Positions 14,301 to 22,540 of a stretch of DNA of 64,000 nucleotides are shown piece by piece. A program made the position numbers and the translations under genes. Source of the stretch: Blastomussa wellsi (lineage: Eukaryota; Cnidaria; Anthozoa; Scleractinia; Plerogyridae); contig OX393569.1 in the NCBI GenBank assembly GCA_947652115.1, forward strand, positions 6,171,066-6,235,065, written 5' to 3'. The notes below the pieces were generated by a model. That model made no database searches. It was not told the DNA's origin and was given only the letters and a program-made list of their open reading frames with translations. How positions within the stretch are numbered: the first letter of the stretch is position 1; each line of letters starts with the position of its first letter.

Positions 14301-17300
14301 ACACTGCTACGCTGTTACCTCGAGAAAATGTTTGATTCAATTTTGACAACTTTTTGCTAGCTTCTATTTGAGCGGGCCAATCTTACGGGGGGTGTCAACT
14401 CTAAGAAGGGCTGTTTCGGGAAAAAAAACACAATTCTTCCTGGAATCTAAAGATTTTGTCGGGAATCGGGAGACTTGAAAATTTTTCCGGGAAACACGAA
14501 GTAATGAAGTTAAAATTTCGGGAATTTTGAGATTTTTCGGGGAATTTATTCCAAATATTCAGTACGATATTCCAGATTTTCGGGATGACTTTTATTTACA
14601 CACAGTACTGCTCAAACAGCGTTTGTTAGAGCTGTCACCCCCCGTAATCTAAACATGGGAACTTCTGAGGGTGGTAATCAGTGTTAAACTGGCAAATTCA
14701 CCATTCACTCTGAACCTGTGAAAGAAAACCGTAAAGTTGTTGCAGTTTGATTGACAATTTGATAACAGAAGATGTCAAAAGTTAAACTATAGCTAGTCAA
14801 AAACCTTCTGAGCCGCGTAGCGTAGTCCATCATAGTTCGTAGTGGCAGAAGCGAAAAAAGGCCTCAGCAGAGAACTACGTTATGAAAATTGCCACCGGTT
14901 ACTCCACTCAACAGGGTCTAACATCGCGGAAAGGCAGAACGAATATGGTGAAAATAGCCAGTCGAAAAAAGCCCTAGGCGTATTATTTTAACTAAAAGCT
15001 TTTCTGTTTTTTGCTTTGCGAACTACGTTATGAAAATTGCCACCGGTTACTCCACTCAACAGGGTCTAACATCGCGGAAAGGCAGAACGAATATGGTGAA
15101 AATAGCCAGTCGAAAAAAGCCCTAGGCGTATTATTTTTACTAAAAGCTTTTCTGTTTTTTGCTTTGCGAAAAGGGCGGGGCTGAAAAGGTACAAGTCTCG
15201 GTACAAAACGCTCCACTACCGATGTGAAACACGAGAAAGTGCTTCAAATGCACTTTTGACAAAAATGTCTTACAGGGCATCGCTTACGTAACTTTCGAAC
15301 TTTTTACATTGATAAAATAAAATCTTGTTCTTTTTAGGTACGTTGCAGAATACAATAGATGGTCTAGGGTCGTAGACAAGGGTGGGGACACAAGTAATCA
15401 TGTGAAGGATCCCTCCAGAATAGGGCCTGAGGAAGAGGACTCGTGTGCGGATTGTATGTCTGGGAGCCCCAACAGTGGAGGTTCCTCGCAAAGCGTTAAT
15501 GGGAAGGGCAAAAAGAAGAAGGGCAAAAATAAAGACAAAAAGGTAACAGACTAACAGTCTTAAAGTGCCCCTGAGACGAAATTGGTGGTATTTATTTTTT
15601 GTGTGTGTCTGTCTGTGTGTGTGTACATTGCGACTTTCTTAATCATCCTGCCAAATTTCAATCCATTCTGGACACGAGAAGTCATAGTTTTTAAACTTTT
15701 ATTTCCGAAAATTTACGGCCGCCATTAATTTGCTGTGTTCCAAGGCTTGGTTGCGATTCGGATAAAGTGAGAAAGGCTCAAAAATTCCTTACGGGTTGTA
15801 ATTATAATAGGAAATTGCACGAAGAAGGATTCAAAAGTTTTTGTTGATCTTCATTTGATTATTGGTATTACAATTTCAACCCGTGAGGAATTTTTGAGTA
15901 TTTGACGTCACTTTCTCCGAATCGCAACCAAGCCTTGGAACACAGCAAATTTATGGCGACCGTAAATTTTCAGAAATAAAAGTTTAAAAATTATGACTTT
16001 TCATGTCCAGAGTGGATTGAAATTTGGGAGATGATTGAAAAAGTCGCATTGTACTGTACACGAAAATAAAAAAAATAAATACCACCAATTTCGTCTCAGG
16101 GGCACTTTAAGGAGTTTAGGCAGACTGTAATTTTCGTTTGGGTCGTAACGTAGTGTTTCCTCCTTTGGGGCATCAGTCTTCTTTGGTTCCTGTAGTCTTT
16201 TGTCTCGTGACGAAATCTCATCTTTGTTCCCTTACGCATCTTTGCTTGCCACGCAATCGCTTCCTTTTTGTTTTATCACGCAATCTTTCCAATGTTGGTT
16301 CCTAACGCCATTTCCCTTTGAAATTCCTTTGCCCGTGATGACGGGATGACGGTGATTAATGATGTACTTGTTTCCACAGCAAAATTCACCCAGGCACGAA
16401 AAACAAGAGGAACTTGTAGAGAGTATTGATGATGAAGAAAAGCGACTGTTAAAGTTAATGGGTTGGAAGGACGGCGGAACAGAATCAATGGTAAGTTATT
16501 AGAATTTATCTCTCTTCCTCTCGCGAAGCTTGCTCTGCTCGGAGCTTGTGTGAAATCTCTACGGGCGCACGTATTCTCCATGGAAATTTTCTCTTTAAAG
16601 AGAGTGCCAGACTTGCATCGGCGACTCTGTCCAATAAACAGCATGTTAAACCTTGCAGCACAGGAACACCACCCTCTGTTTGTGTGGTGTAATTGCTGTT
16701 TGGAAATTGAGAGTTTATATTCAGGAGACAGGATCGGTTGAAATTTTTATCCGCTAGTGGACTGGACATATTAAAGACATCTTTTACCTTCATGTTTGAA
16801 TAAAGTTTCAAGAAAATGTTAATTGAGTCACGCTTGGTGTTCTTTGCCTTTCCCACCTGGATGGTAAAAAAAACATCACTCGCAACAACCGATCGTGAAT
16901 AATCATGTCTCAAGTTCCAAACAGCAATTACAGCACACGCACAGAAGGTGGTCTGCCTGTGTTTGCAGTAAACATTTTCATTCGCAGATCTTCTGTACCT
17001 TTCTGTCTCGTCACGTAACACTAAAGATGCGTGACAAATCGTCACACAATTATTGCTGATTGCGCGAAAGGCTGCTTTTGGCTCGGTGTTCCTTTTGCAT
17101 CCATGACTCTGATCCTGTTTCTAACCATTCGATGGGCCGTGTGCTAGACACGACGAAATTTCTAACTCTCGCCTCATTTTCACAGGAGTGTGTTTCGTCC
17201 GAGGAAGATCTTTGCATCTCAGAGCAGGAAATTCTCCACTTCAAGGCGAACCACTCGTCCGTCTCGCAGCAGCGACGGAAGCTCCGCGAAAAACTCCGCC

Positions 17301-17356
17301 AACAGTTTGACAATATGACGCTCAAAGACGGCTTGAATGTCGGTTTCGTTCACTAG
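464..17356 (+). CDS. GGNBP2: Gametogenetin-binding protein 2 homologue, 3' 13 exons (5' end outside window)
   Basis: Exons at 464-540, 924-990, 1353-1403, 2683-2730, 4578-4626, 4720-4862, 5545-5667, 12487-12532, 13377-13505, 13863-14254, 15338-15542, 16380-16490 and 17186-17356 have GT/AG borders and join in one frame. They encode 536 residues after the first split codon, ending at TAG 17354-17356. The translation follows vertebrate GGNBP2 in order: VERLYNQLVESG, ALFYVHGSRL, the Cys-containing RKHRFCTECKSKVLRAY, CPQERHIHVLC with GRAEPELAGG, then the very conserved RAEEQTWQMLFYLGVDALRK. A Lys/Arg-rich coiled stretch and an acidic Cys/Ser/Gly region follow, then a C-terminal SSEEDLCISEQEI block. 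In mammals GGNBP2 binds gametogenetin and is needed for spermatogenesis and placenta development; its biochemical activity is not defined. Upstream residues (about 95 in human) should lie before position 1. One intron holds a full antisense LINE. Family identity is from recall of the human protein. Confidence 0.93.
1485..1590 (-). mobile_element. Penelope-like element terminal fragment (copy 1)
   Basis: This stretch in an intron of the GGNBP2 gene is nearly identical to 62577-62680, which adjoins a Penelope-like coding remnant, and its inner part matches 36941-36996. The shared unit runs from ATAATTTGGTTTTATCAACT through GCTGACGTTTCGAGCG to GGAGCGAATC. I infer a non-coding terminal piece of a Penelope-like retroelement, transcribed on the minus strand in the reference copy. 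No coding part is attached here. Confidence 0.6.
1539..1586 (-). ncRNA. Hammerhead-ribozyme-like motif, Penelope-associated (copy 1)
   Basis: On the minus strand a possible stem I (GATTC GCT paired with AGC ... GAATC) encloses CCGACGA, a small stem-loop GGGC-CAAC-GCTC, then GAAA and ACGTC. This is the order of a type I hammerhead with a minimal self-complementary ACGU stem III and a GUC cleavage site. Deviations: the usual CUGANGA core reads CCGACGA (U4 to C) and one extra A precedes stem II. Penelope-like elements are known to carry hammerheads; activity here is unproven. Confidence 0.42.
1941..1966. repeat. (ATT)n microsatellite
   Basis: A short run of ATT triplets lies in the intron between the third and fourth GGNBP2 exons of the window. 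Confidence 0.9.
2270..2348. repeat. (ATT)n microsatellite, about 26 units
   Basis: This is an uninterrupted ATT array. Similar (ATT)n or (AAT)n tracts end the LINE fragment at 2988-3196 and the SINE at 49921-50188, so this array may be the surviving tail of a lost retroelement. It is followed by an inverted repeat (AACTAAAATGAAATTCTC ... GAATTTCATTTTAGTT) at about 2373-2416. Confidence 0.9.
2988..3196 (-). mobile_element. 3' end of a non-LTR retrotransposon, copy 1
   Basis: From about 3040 to 3196 the sequence is nearly identical to 56623-56780. Read on the minus strand it encodes the final residues of a LINE reverse-transcriptase protein (KKKLKSYLFTLAYSK then stop), followed by a short 3' UTR and an (ATT)n tail at 2988-3010. 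Such microsatellite tails are typical of CR1/L2/RTE-type LINEs. It is a 5'-truncated insertion in a GGNBP2 intron. Confidence 0.75.
3349..3559. mobile_element. Tc1/mariner-type MITE
   Basis: Terminal inverted repeats of about 29 bp begin CAGTGCGGACACTCAAACCG on the left and CAGTGAGGGCACTCGAACCG on the reverse complement of the right end. The 211-bp element is flanked by TA on both sides (3347-3348 and 3560-3561), the target duplication of Tc1/mariner elements, whose ends often start CAGT. It has no coding capacity and lies in a GGNBP2 intron. Confidence 0.8.
3835..4078. mobile_element. MULE-like foldback MITE with 9-bp TSD
   Basis: The ends are CATTCTTG and CAAGAATG. The left arm (CATTCTTGTACCCAGAGG) is mirrored by CCTCTGGGGACAAGAATG on the right, and homology continues inward through the GATCAGCACCAAG segment. 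The flanking 9-mers are gacacaact (3826-3834) and gatacaact (4079-4087), 8 of 9 identical. A 9-bp duplication fits Mutator-like elements. Its left arm is related to 29768-29940, and its termini resemble those of 51635-51960. Confidence 0.7.
5939..6122. mobile_element. Foldback MITE
   Basis: Left TATAGACC then TTTTTCATAATGGCG is mirrored at the right by CGCCATTATGAAAAGGGTCTATA, and the inner AATTATTCTTTT matches AAAAGAATAATT. A second internal inverted pair (TAGCCCTACTAACCTC / GAGGCTAGTAGGGCT) shows the whole 184 bp is a near-palindrome. TA dinucleotides bound it. It sits 8 bp from the LINE insertion point. Confidence 0.75.
6146..6184 (-). other. Poly(A) tail of the LINE
   Basis: Two T-runs on the plus strand separated by GCATTCTA correspond to A-runs on the minus strand at the 3' end of the LINE. 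The first A-run abuts the target-site duplication. Confidence 0.85.
6188..6475 (-). repeat. Tandem-repeat tract in the LINE 3' UTR
   Basis: Short variable units built from TTACACTACTAACA, TTACAATACTAACATTACTT and related steps repeat many times. A longer block ending in AATGCTTACGTCACTACTAAC occurs twice, ending near 6297 and 6403, so the array has a higher-order duplication. It lies between the ORF2 stop and the poly(A) tail. Open frames through it are artefacts of the repeat. Confidence 0.85.
6619..10371 (-). CDS. LINE ORF2: endonuclease and reverse transcriptase
   Basis: The 1250-residue protein has the expected LINE ORF2 order. Residues about 15-250 are an exonuclease-endonuclease-phosphatase domain (LLSFNVRGLSN, LIFLQETHSS, IANIYGPN, GGDFNCPLN, RLDYWLIS, SDHSAILLEL). 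Residues about 490-760 are reverse transcriptase with GNDGLPIEFYNTFW, ENWRPISLTNVDTK, FIDFEKAFDSLEW, RRGVRQGDPLSPYLF and the catalytic YADD. A Cys-rich C-terminal motif (CTFCQTFPETLEHFFYRC) lies about 110 residues from the end. The protein nicks target DNA and copies the element RNA in place. No stop or frameshift interrupts the frame. The start Met follows no clear context; MLSKQN five residues on is an alternative. Best match by eye is the L1/Tx1 group. Confidence 0.93.
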   Translation of the reverse strand: MYIVKMLSKQNSKPDTIRLLSFNVRGLSNFKKRRAIFSWCRKQKADLIFLQETHSSKEREAQWKKEWGAEILFSHGSTNARGVAVLIKNGFDIDIKLTQTDSSGRLLLFKALIREENYTIANIYGPNKDAEAVQFYHKLSNQLRTNDFGNEENIIMGGDFNCPLNINLDKKGGIQIPRRHVVKCIEEIQDEFSLHDIWRIKNPNQKSFTWARCSPFIFCRLDYWLISDKLHDLVTNVDILPSIKSDHSAILLELEEIKENNRGPGYWKLNTALLANKEYKKMIHDKLPIWLEEAKDLKDRRSIWDWIKFNIRTDSIIFSKRLSQIRQQRERELTDKYQESLAAFQDDPCENTRITMERYKSELELMYDKKVEGLIIRARARWHEHGEKNSKYFLNLEKRNHIKKHIRKLHISGVISTDPLSIMDAQKQFYTKLYSSTKTKLDTPDAAIFFENPNLSKLSSEASEKCEGKITMEECHNIIKTFQLGKTPGNDGLPIEFYNTFWPSIGEMVLASFNEAYEVGEMSNSQRQGVITLIEKTGKDRTHLENWRPISLTNVDTKIASKVIATRIIKILPEIIHSNQTGYVSGRYIGEAARSIIDVMEYTKTFNTPGISLFIDFEKAFDSLEWNFMFKCLKIFGFGHSLVRWVETFYSKVSSCIINNGSFSANFELRRGVRQGDPLSPYLFVIAIETLAAAIRTSTDIKGIKLDLEEWKIVQYADDLTAFLNDLASVQNLFKLLDLFGKLSGLKVNYTKTEAMWIGSCRDSPETPLSLKWCKSVKALGVHFSYNREVSFQKNFYDKITKIKKQIHQWSWRGLSLFGKVSIIKSLLLPKLVYIFSILSPPSEFISLIQTIIYKFLWKGPDKIARRATINSSDYGGLNITDLETSIKSLRLAWISKIFNPEPSPWKSYLRHLLKPYGGLFFFHCNYNINDYHINSTFYSEMLQWWSEFRSNVSTDSKAYDSIIWNNCNIKIDGKPICYHNYMNAGVIFISDLMYSRNNVESFNIAKDKGLMGSNYLTWTAVRCAVPKYLRNLTVERNVLNTLELKCGNKDFDPLTSKSKNFYASLIKEKAKHSRGFTKLMSDFNLSEEETRKAFVLGKSVALETFVQCFQFKILNDILFLNTLLQKIGRIQSDLCTFCQTFPETLEHFFYRCSFSTEFWNKFENFWLTVTRKQIKLDYINIILEILDQRSDLLNYFIILGKLYLWNCRKNKQVPLFLSFEDVVKRKYEIEKLLASQSILNLKYFQAKWE
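10372..10895 (-). other. Inter-ORF spacer of the LINE
   Basis: This 524-bp stretch separates ORF1 from ORF2 on the minus strand. I see no conserved coding signal in it. It contains one open frame (10645-10358) that overlaps the start of ORF2 by 14 bases, but its composition is low-complexity and hydrophobic without recognisable motifs. How ORF2 is translated across such a gap is not evident. Confidence 0.6.
10896..11693 (-). CDS. LINE ORF1: L1-type RNA-binding protein
   Basis: The 265-residue protein starts MSVRTRSKTLQM and has a heptad-rich coiled coil at residues about 20-110 (LDAVLAKMDDLL, LEKLSSLESSQ, ALKDSYRSLDAQI). An RRM-like segment opens with KRNNIVIWGLKE, the hallmark of L1 ORF1-type ('Transposase_22') proteins. 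A C-terminal domain contains KDRAKLRKDYLRGIKER. In L1 elements this protein trimerises and coats the element RNA as a chaperone. It is complete and undamaged, with 5' UTR to the left-hand repeat at 11811. It is shorter than human L1 ORF1p (338 residues), mainly in the coiled coil. Confidence 0.9.
   Translation of the reverse strand: MSVRTRSKTLQMSSTDSTSNKLDAVLAKMDDLLRSRDLQEVKLNSILEKLSSLESSQKKTAADVDALKDSYRSLDAQIIDLNNELSLKASREELASVYKKMEDLENRSKRNNIVIWGLKEGAEAAHNSLEDFLRVEFFEKHMQLQNIEVMRAHRTNVNQRATEANTSTVRPIHIYLLRYIDKVQILKAAANALKDNPFLDSQIFISDDVSKSVRKDRAKLRKDYLRGIKERSDVEFAFIPWSVPAQILFKDRNCSKLKSFKLPDK
12190..12475. mobile_element. CCAAT-rich foldback MITE, family copy 1 (diverged)
   Basis: The segment shares many short blocks with 28650-28955 and 35577-35912: TCCAATCAAAACTTGAAGTAA, ACACATAGCCGACACGAAGCGCGGGAAA, ATTACTTCTGATCATTG, and the right terminus ACACTCAATTGAAAACC. 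Several ATTGG/CCAAT motifs are part of the repeat. It ends just before the eighth GGNBP2 exon of the window (12487). Confidence 0.65.
12857..13175. repeat. 56-bp direct repeat flanking a SINE-like segment
   Basis: Positions 12857-12912 and 13120-13175 are about 90% identical (both contain TTGAGTTTAC and TCTCATTTCCACA). Between them lies a tRNA-like SINE segment. The arrangement suggests a dimeric repeat or a local duplication in the GGNBP2 intron. Confidence 0.7.
13005..13085 (+). mobile_element. tRNA-like SINE fragment
   Basis: The sequence contains a B-box-like GTGGGTTCAATTCC followed by TGTCGGGGACTCAGAATTTTT, preceded by GTGGCTCGGTATATTCAGCGCC. The layout resembles a tRNA-derived SINE head, but a complete cloverleaf cannot be drawn. 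Confidence 0.5.
14872..15167. repeat. 148-bp tandem duplication
   Basis: Two head-to-tail copies (14872-15019 and 15020-15167) start GAACTACGTTATGAAAATTG and end TTTTTTGCTTTGC. By eye they differ at one base (TTATTTTAAC versus TTATTTTTAC). The near identity implies a recent duplication in the intron before the GGNBP2 exon at 15338. Confidence 0.9.
15564..16106. mobile_element. Long-palindrome MITE bounded by TTAA
   Basis: The 543-bp element is almost entirely an inverted repeat: it opens AGTGCCCCTGAGACGAAATT and closes with its complement. Inner blocks such as CCAAGGCTTGGTTGCGATTCGG are also mirrored, giving arms of roughly 250 bp. Both ends abut TTAA (15560-15563 and 16107-16110), as piggyBac-type insertions do, although a TA-targeting element would also fit. 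It lies in the intron 15543-16379. Confidence 0.8.
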
Positions 17357-17655
17357 GATTGTACAGTGCTCGCCACACCGGGAGGGGGAGGGGCGTTTAT
17401 AAGGGCAGGAGGGTGGGTACTGTTGTTGTTTGCAAGTGCGGCCATTCAATGAATTTTTTTTACTGTCACGGAGGTTTCACTTGCTTCAGGTGAAGCAAAC
17501 AGAATCTGAGAGGATGTTTGGGATACGCCGACTAATGCTTGAAGCTTCGCGTGCGATTCGTTAATGGAGATGACGTGAAGGCGCTCTTATTTAGTTCAAG
17601 AAGTACTTTACATCCTGTTAAACCGTGAATCACAACGTATTTAATGTGAACTGAA

Positions 17656-17661
17656 AATAAA
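17656..17661 (+). terminator. Candidate poly(A) signal of the GGNBP2 homologue
   Basis: AATAAA occurs 300 bp after the TAG stop codon and is the first canonical hexamer I find downstream. Its use is inferred from position. Confidence 0.5.
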
Positions 17662-20095
17662 TCTTTCGAATCATTGCAGCGACTAATTCCTCAGTCACGG
17701 GATATAAGTGAATGTTTGTGACGTAGAAGGAAAGTCACGCAATCCTGCTCCGTCATTTTATTTCGCAGGTGTTGGGTAAAGGTTTTGGAGGGAACGTCTC
17801 CCTTTACGCTGTTTCCAGGATTCAGAACGTTTTTTTTTTTTAAGAAAAAGACCCCCGAAGTTTTTGTTGCAACCAATCCCGAGTGATTCAAATGACAATA
17901 TACGTGGCGGCCATGTTGGATTACCAAACGAAAGAGGTAGCTTGGTCACGACTCGCGCATGCGCATTTGTAGTGCGAAAAATTTGAAAGGTTGTGCTAAG
18001 CTTTTCAAATCTTGTCGAGGAGCAGAGTTGAATTTTCCTATCTTGTGATATCTTTACCATTCTGGTTTTCTCAGTATTCTTATTCAGTTCAAAGGTTGGA
18101 AAACGTATTTCAGTTTTTATTTGCGAACTGAACTGTTTCTTCTGCGCTTGTGTTTCGAGCATCAAACCCCTTCGTGACTCGCAAAGCGTCGATGATCATG
18201 ATCGATGTTTTCTTGGTAACCCCGTGATCTGAGGCGTTGTTTGAATTTTAAACGACTCTCTTCAAGGTTTTTTTCGAAGAGTACAGGGGTAGATCGTTTT
18301 CACTGTCACGCAACAAAAAAATAAATCGAACACGATTCAGTCCATGAAGTCAAGAAAAAAAGATGTTATAGGAGGTAACAAAAGAAGTATTTTCTCCAAG
18401 TTTTATGATTGTGCGTTACCCCAAACCGCAGATATTCGTCGAAACGTTTTGCCCAAATATACAGAGCCCACTATGGAGCCGCCATGTTGGTGCACCTCAG
18501 ATGTGCACCAATATGGCGACCGGAAAATAGTGTAAGCATCTGGAACTTCCAATAATAATCTGTTACGGAGAAAAAAACATTTACATAAACACTTTTCCTA
18601 CTACTTCGACTTCTCAAATGGCTAAAAGTCACAATATAAGTACACCTTTTATGAAAAACACGATCGACACTTTATATCACGCACTGCCATAACTCTGAAA
18701 TTCAAAATGTGCTAGTTCCTAAACGAATTTTGCTATTTAGATGAAAAATTGTAAACGGATATAACTTTGGTACAGCTTATGCCTGATAAGGATAAAACTT
18801 TGCAATTTCTTTAGTCTTGGACAGGAGCCCATGAGTCTTGGGTTTCAGTACCCGATCGCGTCACGTGAACAGACACAAACGCTGAAAGCACGACGTTCTT
18901 GCTATTTTTTCCAACTGGATTTGGAAAAAGCCTCATTTATCAAGTGTTTTGTCAGGCAAAGCTAGGCCAGGTTGCTAACCGAACTTGGTTTTCCTTCCAT
19001 TGGAGTCAATAATCGAAATGGTGGTTGTAGACGCATCTCACAGAAAAGACATGGTAAATAATATTTTTGCTTTTATTTTCCATCAGACTGATGAACATTG
19101 GCGGTCCCTGAGATACAAGTGTACCACAAAGGACAAAAAACTAGAATTTCACCCAGTACCAGTTTCCGATTAGAAAATGCTTCAAGCTCTGACGAAGCGC
19201 CGTTCACTCCGAATCAGATGAATGTAGCGAAACACATTCCCTTGAATCTTTCCACCTCTATCGGGGAACATTGTATTCAACTTGATGAATCCTCTACAGA
19301 TACAAAGCCAGATCACAGAAACCTCATAAGCTCAGCTGCGTTTATCTTTGTTGCACATTTAGCGCATACACGGCTTGAGGCGAGTACTCTTTGAGGCATA
19401 CATATATATGGCTTTTCTCGCAAGTGAAACCGAGCTCCGCCAAATTGGCTACATGGACATTTTCGACCGTCGACTCCCGCTCATAGAATTTCAAACAAAT
19501 TCTCAGTTGAAACCCTTAGCCTACGATTGAAGTCTCCGTAGAAAACTTTTAAAATTACATCTGTAAACTGTACAAAAATCGTTTAAGGCCGGCCTTCCCT
19601 TCACTTGTTCTTGGGAGTTTTGCTGATCGAAGACATCCCTTTCGCTGTGCTCTTTTTGTCACGATTTTCTCGTGACGAAAACAGTTTTCATCTTTGAAAC
19701 TCCCGGGGTGGCGACGACAAGGAAAATTGACAGGACGTCAAGATAAGGATTAAATCATTGGGCGCGGTTAATTAAATTTGAAATTAACACCAAAAATTCA
19801 GTCGGCCGTGAAAGGTCAAAGACGGTAGTACCTTTTTTCGTGCCTCGCCGCGTGGGCGCGTCTCCCAGGTTTCTTGCGGCCATTTTTTCGCTTCGCGCTC
19901 GACGGACTAAGAAAAAAGGGACTGCTCGTAGTCTAACAAACCCATTACACTTGGTTTTTCATGGCAATGACAGATTTTTGGCGAAAGTAAACAGTTTTGT
20001 CCTCGTGTACAGTGCGACTTGACGACATAGCTAAGTAAGAATCACTCGGATTCCACTCTGCTTATGCTTTGATAGATGCATCCGTCTCCTATTTC

Positions 20096-20158
20096 CGTGC
20101 AGCCGTCTCCTATTTCCTAAAGCAGAAACCGCTTTAGGAAATAGGAGACGGCTGCACG
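20096..20158. repeat. Perfect hairpin, 28-bp stem and 7-base loop
   Basis: The left arm 20096-20123 (starting CGTGCAGCCGTCTCC) pairs base for base with 20131-20158; the loop is AGAAACC. A third partial copy of the arm (CCGTCTCCTATTTCCGTGCA) lies directly upstream at 20082-20101. No other element boundary is visible. Confidence 0.85.
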
Positions 20159-20916
20159 CAGGCTATGCAGTAGGAGCTAAAAGGCGGAAAGCGCTTGTTG
20201 CAACTTCTCTTCGGAACCAATAGCTGAAACGAGTGCATTATACCGGTGAGCCGGAACACGTGTAAATTCCCCGAGAGGTATACGTTATGCGTAACAAAGC
20301 CACCCATGCACCATTTTATAATTGATTGTAATTTCATGTTCAAAATTTAGTAACACATTAACTTGAAGAAGGCTGATCTGGCCAGCCGAAATATTGTTTA
20401 AAATATGCCACGTTGTTTCAGCCTTGCAGTCTTTGACTTATCATTGTCCGTGAAAAATTTAAATCGTCCATGAAAACTTTAAATCGTCATTTGTAATCCG
20501 TCTCAGTCTTCTTCATCGTTAAAGGATCCACGTCACGCGCGGTTCGTGCATTTTGAAAAATTTTGCCAAAATAATTTTGCCAAAATTTTTCAAAATTGTC
20601 ATTTGTAATCCATTTTAATCTTCTCCGTCCTTAAACATCCGCGTTCCTTTTTGGTTTAGTATCACCTCTTTGGCGTTTTTCTTCCTTCTCAAAAGATCGT
20701 GAAGTAGCTCCTTTTAACCATTTTTGTTCTAGCCTGTAAAGAAGCTCCTGTTCATGACCCCATCGCCCGAGTGTTCGGGAAGCCCGTCTGCTTGTTCCTG
20801 TTTGGTTCACTATCTCCTCTTTGGTGTTTTTCTTCCTTTATAGCAAAATATTAGTTTTAGGTTTCGTCCCAAAAAATAACTCAAAATATCGTGACGTCGC
20901 TCTTTTAATGTTACTC

Positions 20917-21076
20917 AACCAATCAGGAGATACACTGGAGAAAGCTGAATATGATCTGAGGACACAAACGCAAGGCTTCACTCTGATGTGGCACCGTGAC
21001 ATCGTAACAGGAATTAGAAAGGAGGCATTGGCGCCACAAAGTTCAGAACTCTTCGAGTATCCATCGCCAGTTCAAG
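20917..21076 (+). other. Possible unassigned exon
   Basis: An open stretch containing SGDTLEKAEYDLRTQTQG and GFTLMWHRDIVTGIRKEAL ends at a good splice donor (AAGGTAAGC). No acceptor or partner exon was found and no family is recognised. It may be chance or a relic. Confidence 0.2.
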
Positions 21077-21917
21077 GTAAGCAAATACATCGGTGTGAAT
21101 CTGATCTGGGTACATGGATAACTCGTAGCCCACATACGCACTGTTCTCACTGATTGTTTTAGTAACGTAGACTGAGTGTTTTAGAACAACGAGCAAAGAC
21201 CGTGTTCAGGTTATGTAAACATTTGTAAATCCGCAACGTTCTCCTTTTTAATGCGTCGCGCGCCCAGTTGATGACCACATTAACAGGGTTCCATTGAGTC
21301 CACCTTCGGCCTATTTAAAATAGGCAGTGAGCGTTGGGGATTAATCTCATTCTTTCCATATATTGCGTCATAAAATAAAATTGCCTCGAGTTTCACTCAC
21401 GGCATTCTCTTTGTAAAAAAAGAAGGATTTGAACCGCGAAAAAGCGAAGATCAAACATTTATAAATTTAGTTACAAGAGAATCCGCTGTTATTTAAATAT
21501 TTGGAATCTTGAGAACCCTTTTAGACGAGTCTTGCGAAATAATACATAGTTTTTTATGTGCTTAATATTTGACCTCAACTTATGTGCTAGTATAGTATAA
21601 AAGTGTTGTTTAAATTATAAGCAGTCACGCAAGTAGTACCTGAGCAAAAAAATGTCCATTTCAATAACAAGGGAATTTCCAAAAATCGTCCTCCATAAAA
21701 CTCTGCAGAACTTCTTATTTCATTCGACCTTTTTTACTTTTTATTTATTTTTATTTATTAAATTTCAATTAATTAGAGAACTTACAGTACACATTACAAC
21801 TATTACAATCAATTATGTCTTAAAAAAGAAAGGAGAAACAGAGTACAGGTCCCTTTTATGAAAATGATTGTTTCATTATTTGTTGAATTAGAGCGTAGTG
21901 CGGAGAGAAAACAAATA

Positions 21918-22075
21918 CAGTGCAACTTCTATTAAGCGGCCACCCTCGGACTTTGAAAAGTGGCCGCTTAATAGAGGTAAAATATAAATTGGACAAATAA
22001 TTCGGGACGTTAGAAAGTGGGCGTTTAATGGAGGGTGGCCGCCTAATAGGTGGCCGCTTACTGGAGGTCGCACTG
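21918..22075. mobile_element. Mariner-type MITE
   Basis: The 158-bp element has 27-bp terminal inverted repeats (CAGTGCAACTTCTATTAAGC left; CAGTGCGACCTCCAGTAAGC on the right complement). It is flanked by TA at 21916-21917 and 22076-22077. Internal repeats of GGCCGCTTAATAG strengthen the foldback. Confidence 0.8.
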
Positions 22076-22281
22076 TAGCTAGCAAAATCAATCCAGACTT
22101 CATGTATGCTGAAAAATGACAGTCTCAAGACGTGAGGAGCGCATACAGTAAGAAATGCTCATGATCCTGCCTCCTCCACATGCTTTTCTTTTCTTTATCG
22201 CAAAGAGCGATTGAGAGAGACTGGGAGTTAGTAAGAAAGCGCGAGCGGAAGCTGGTAGCCAGTGAGGAGCACGAGCGCGAA

Positions 22282-22540
22282 CATTCTCGTCCCCATAGCC
22301 CTTTTCGTTTCTCTTAGCCGGCAGGGCCTTGGTACGAAAAACGAAGGGCTCTGGAGACATAGGATTTCCAGTCCGAGATTCTAGGACTTGCGGACCTCAT
22401 GTATACAGCATTGATGGTTCTACATGTTGTGTGTTGTAATAAGGCGGCCGGCGAACATTTTGACTTCCGTTTAAGATTTCTTTGTTCTTAACAGCCAATA
22501 AAAAAAATTCGAATTGTTTTGAAAATCGTATGTGTCAGAG
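22282..22540. mobile_element. Truncated copy of the CATTCTCG MULE-like MITE
   Basis: This segment matches 51635-51895 closely over its whole length: CATTCTCGTCCCCATAGCCC, then TTCCAGTCCGAGATTCTAGG, TACATGTTGTGTGTTGTAAT and AACAGCCAATAAAAA. It lacks the right terminal repeat seen in the intact copy. It lies about 0.5 kb upstream of the first coding exon of the first GGT gene. Confidence 0.8.
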
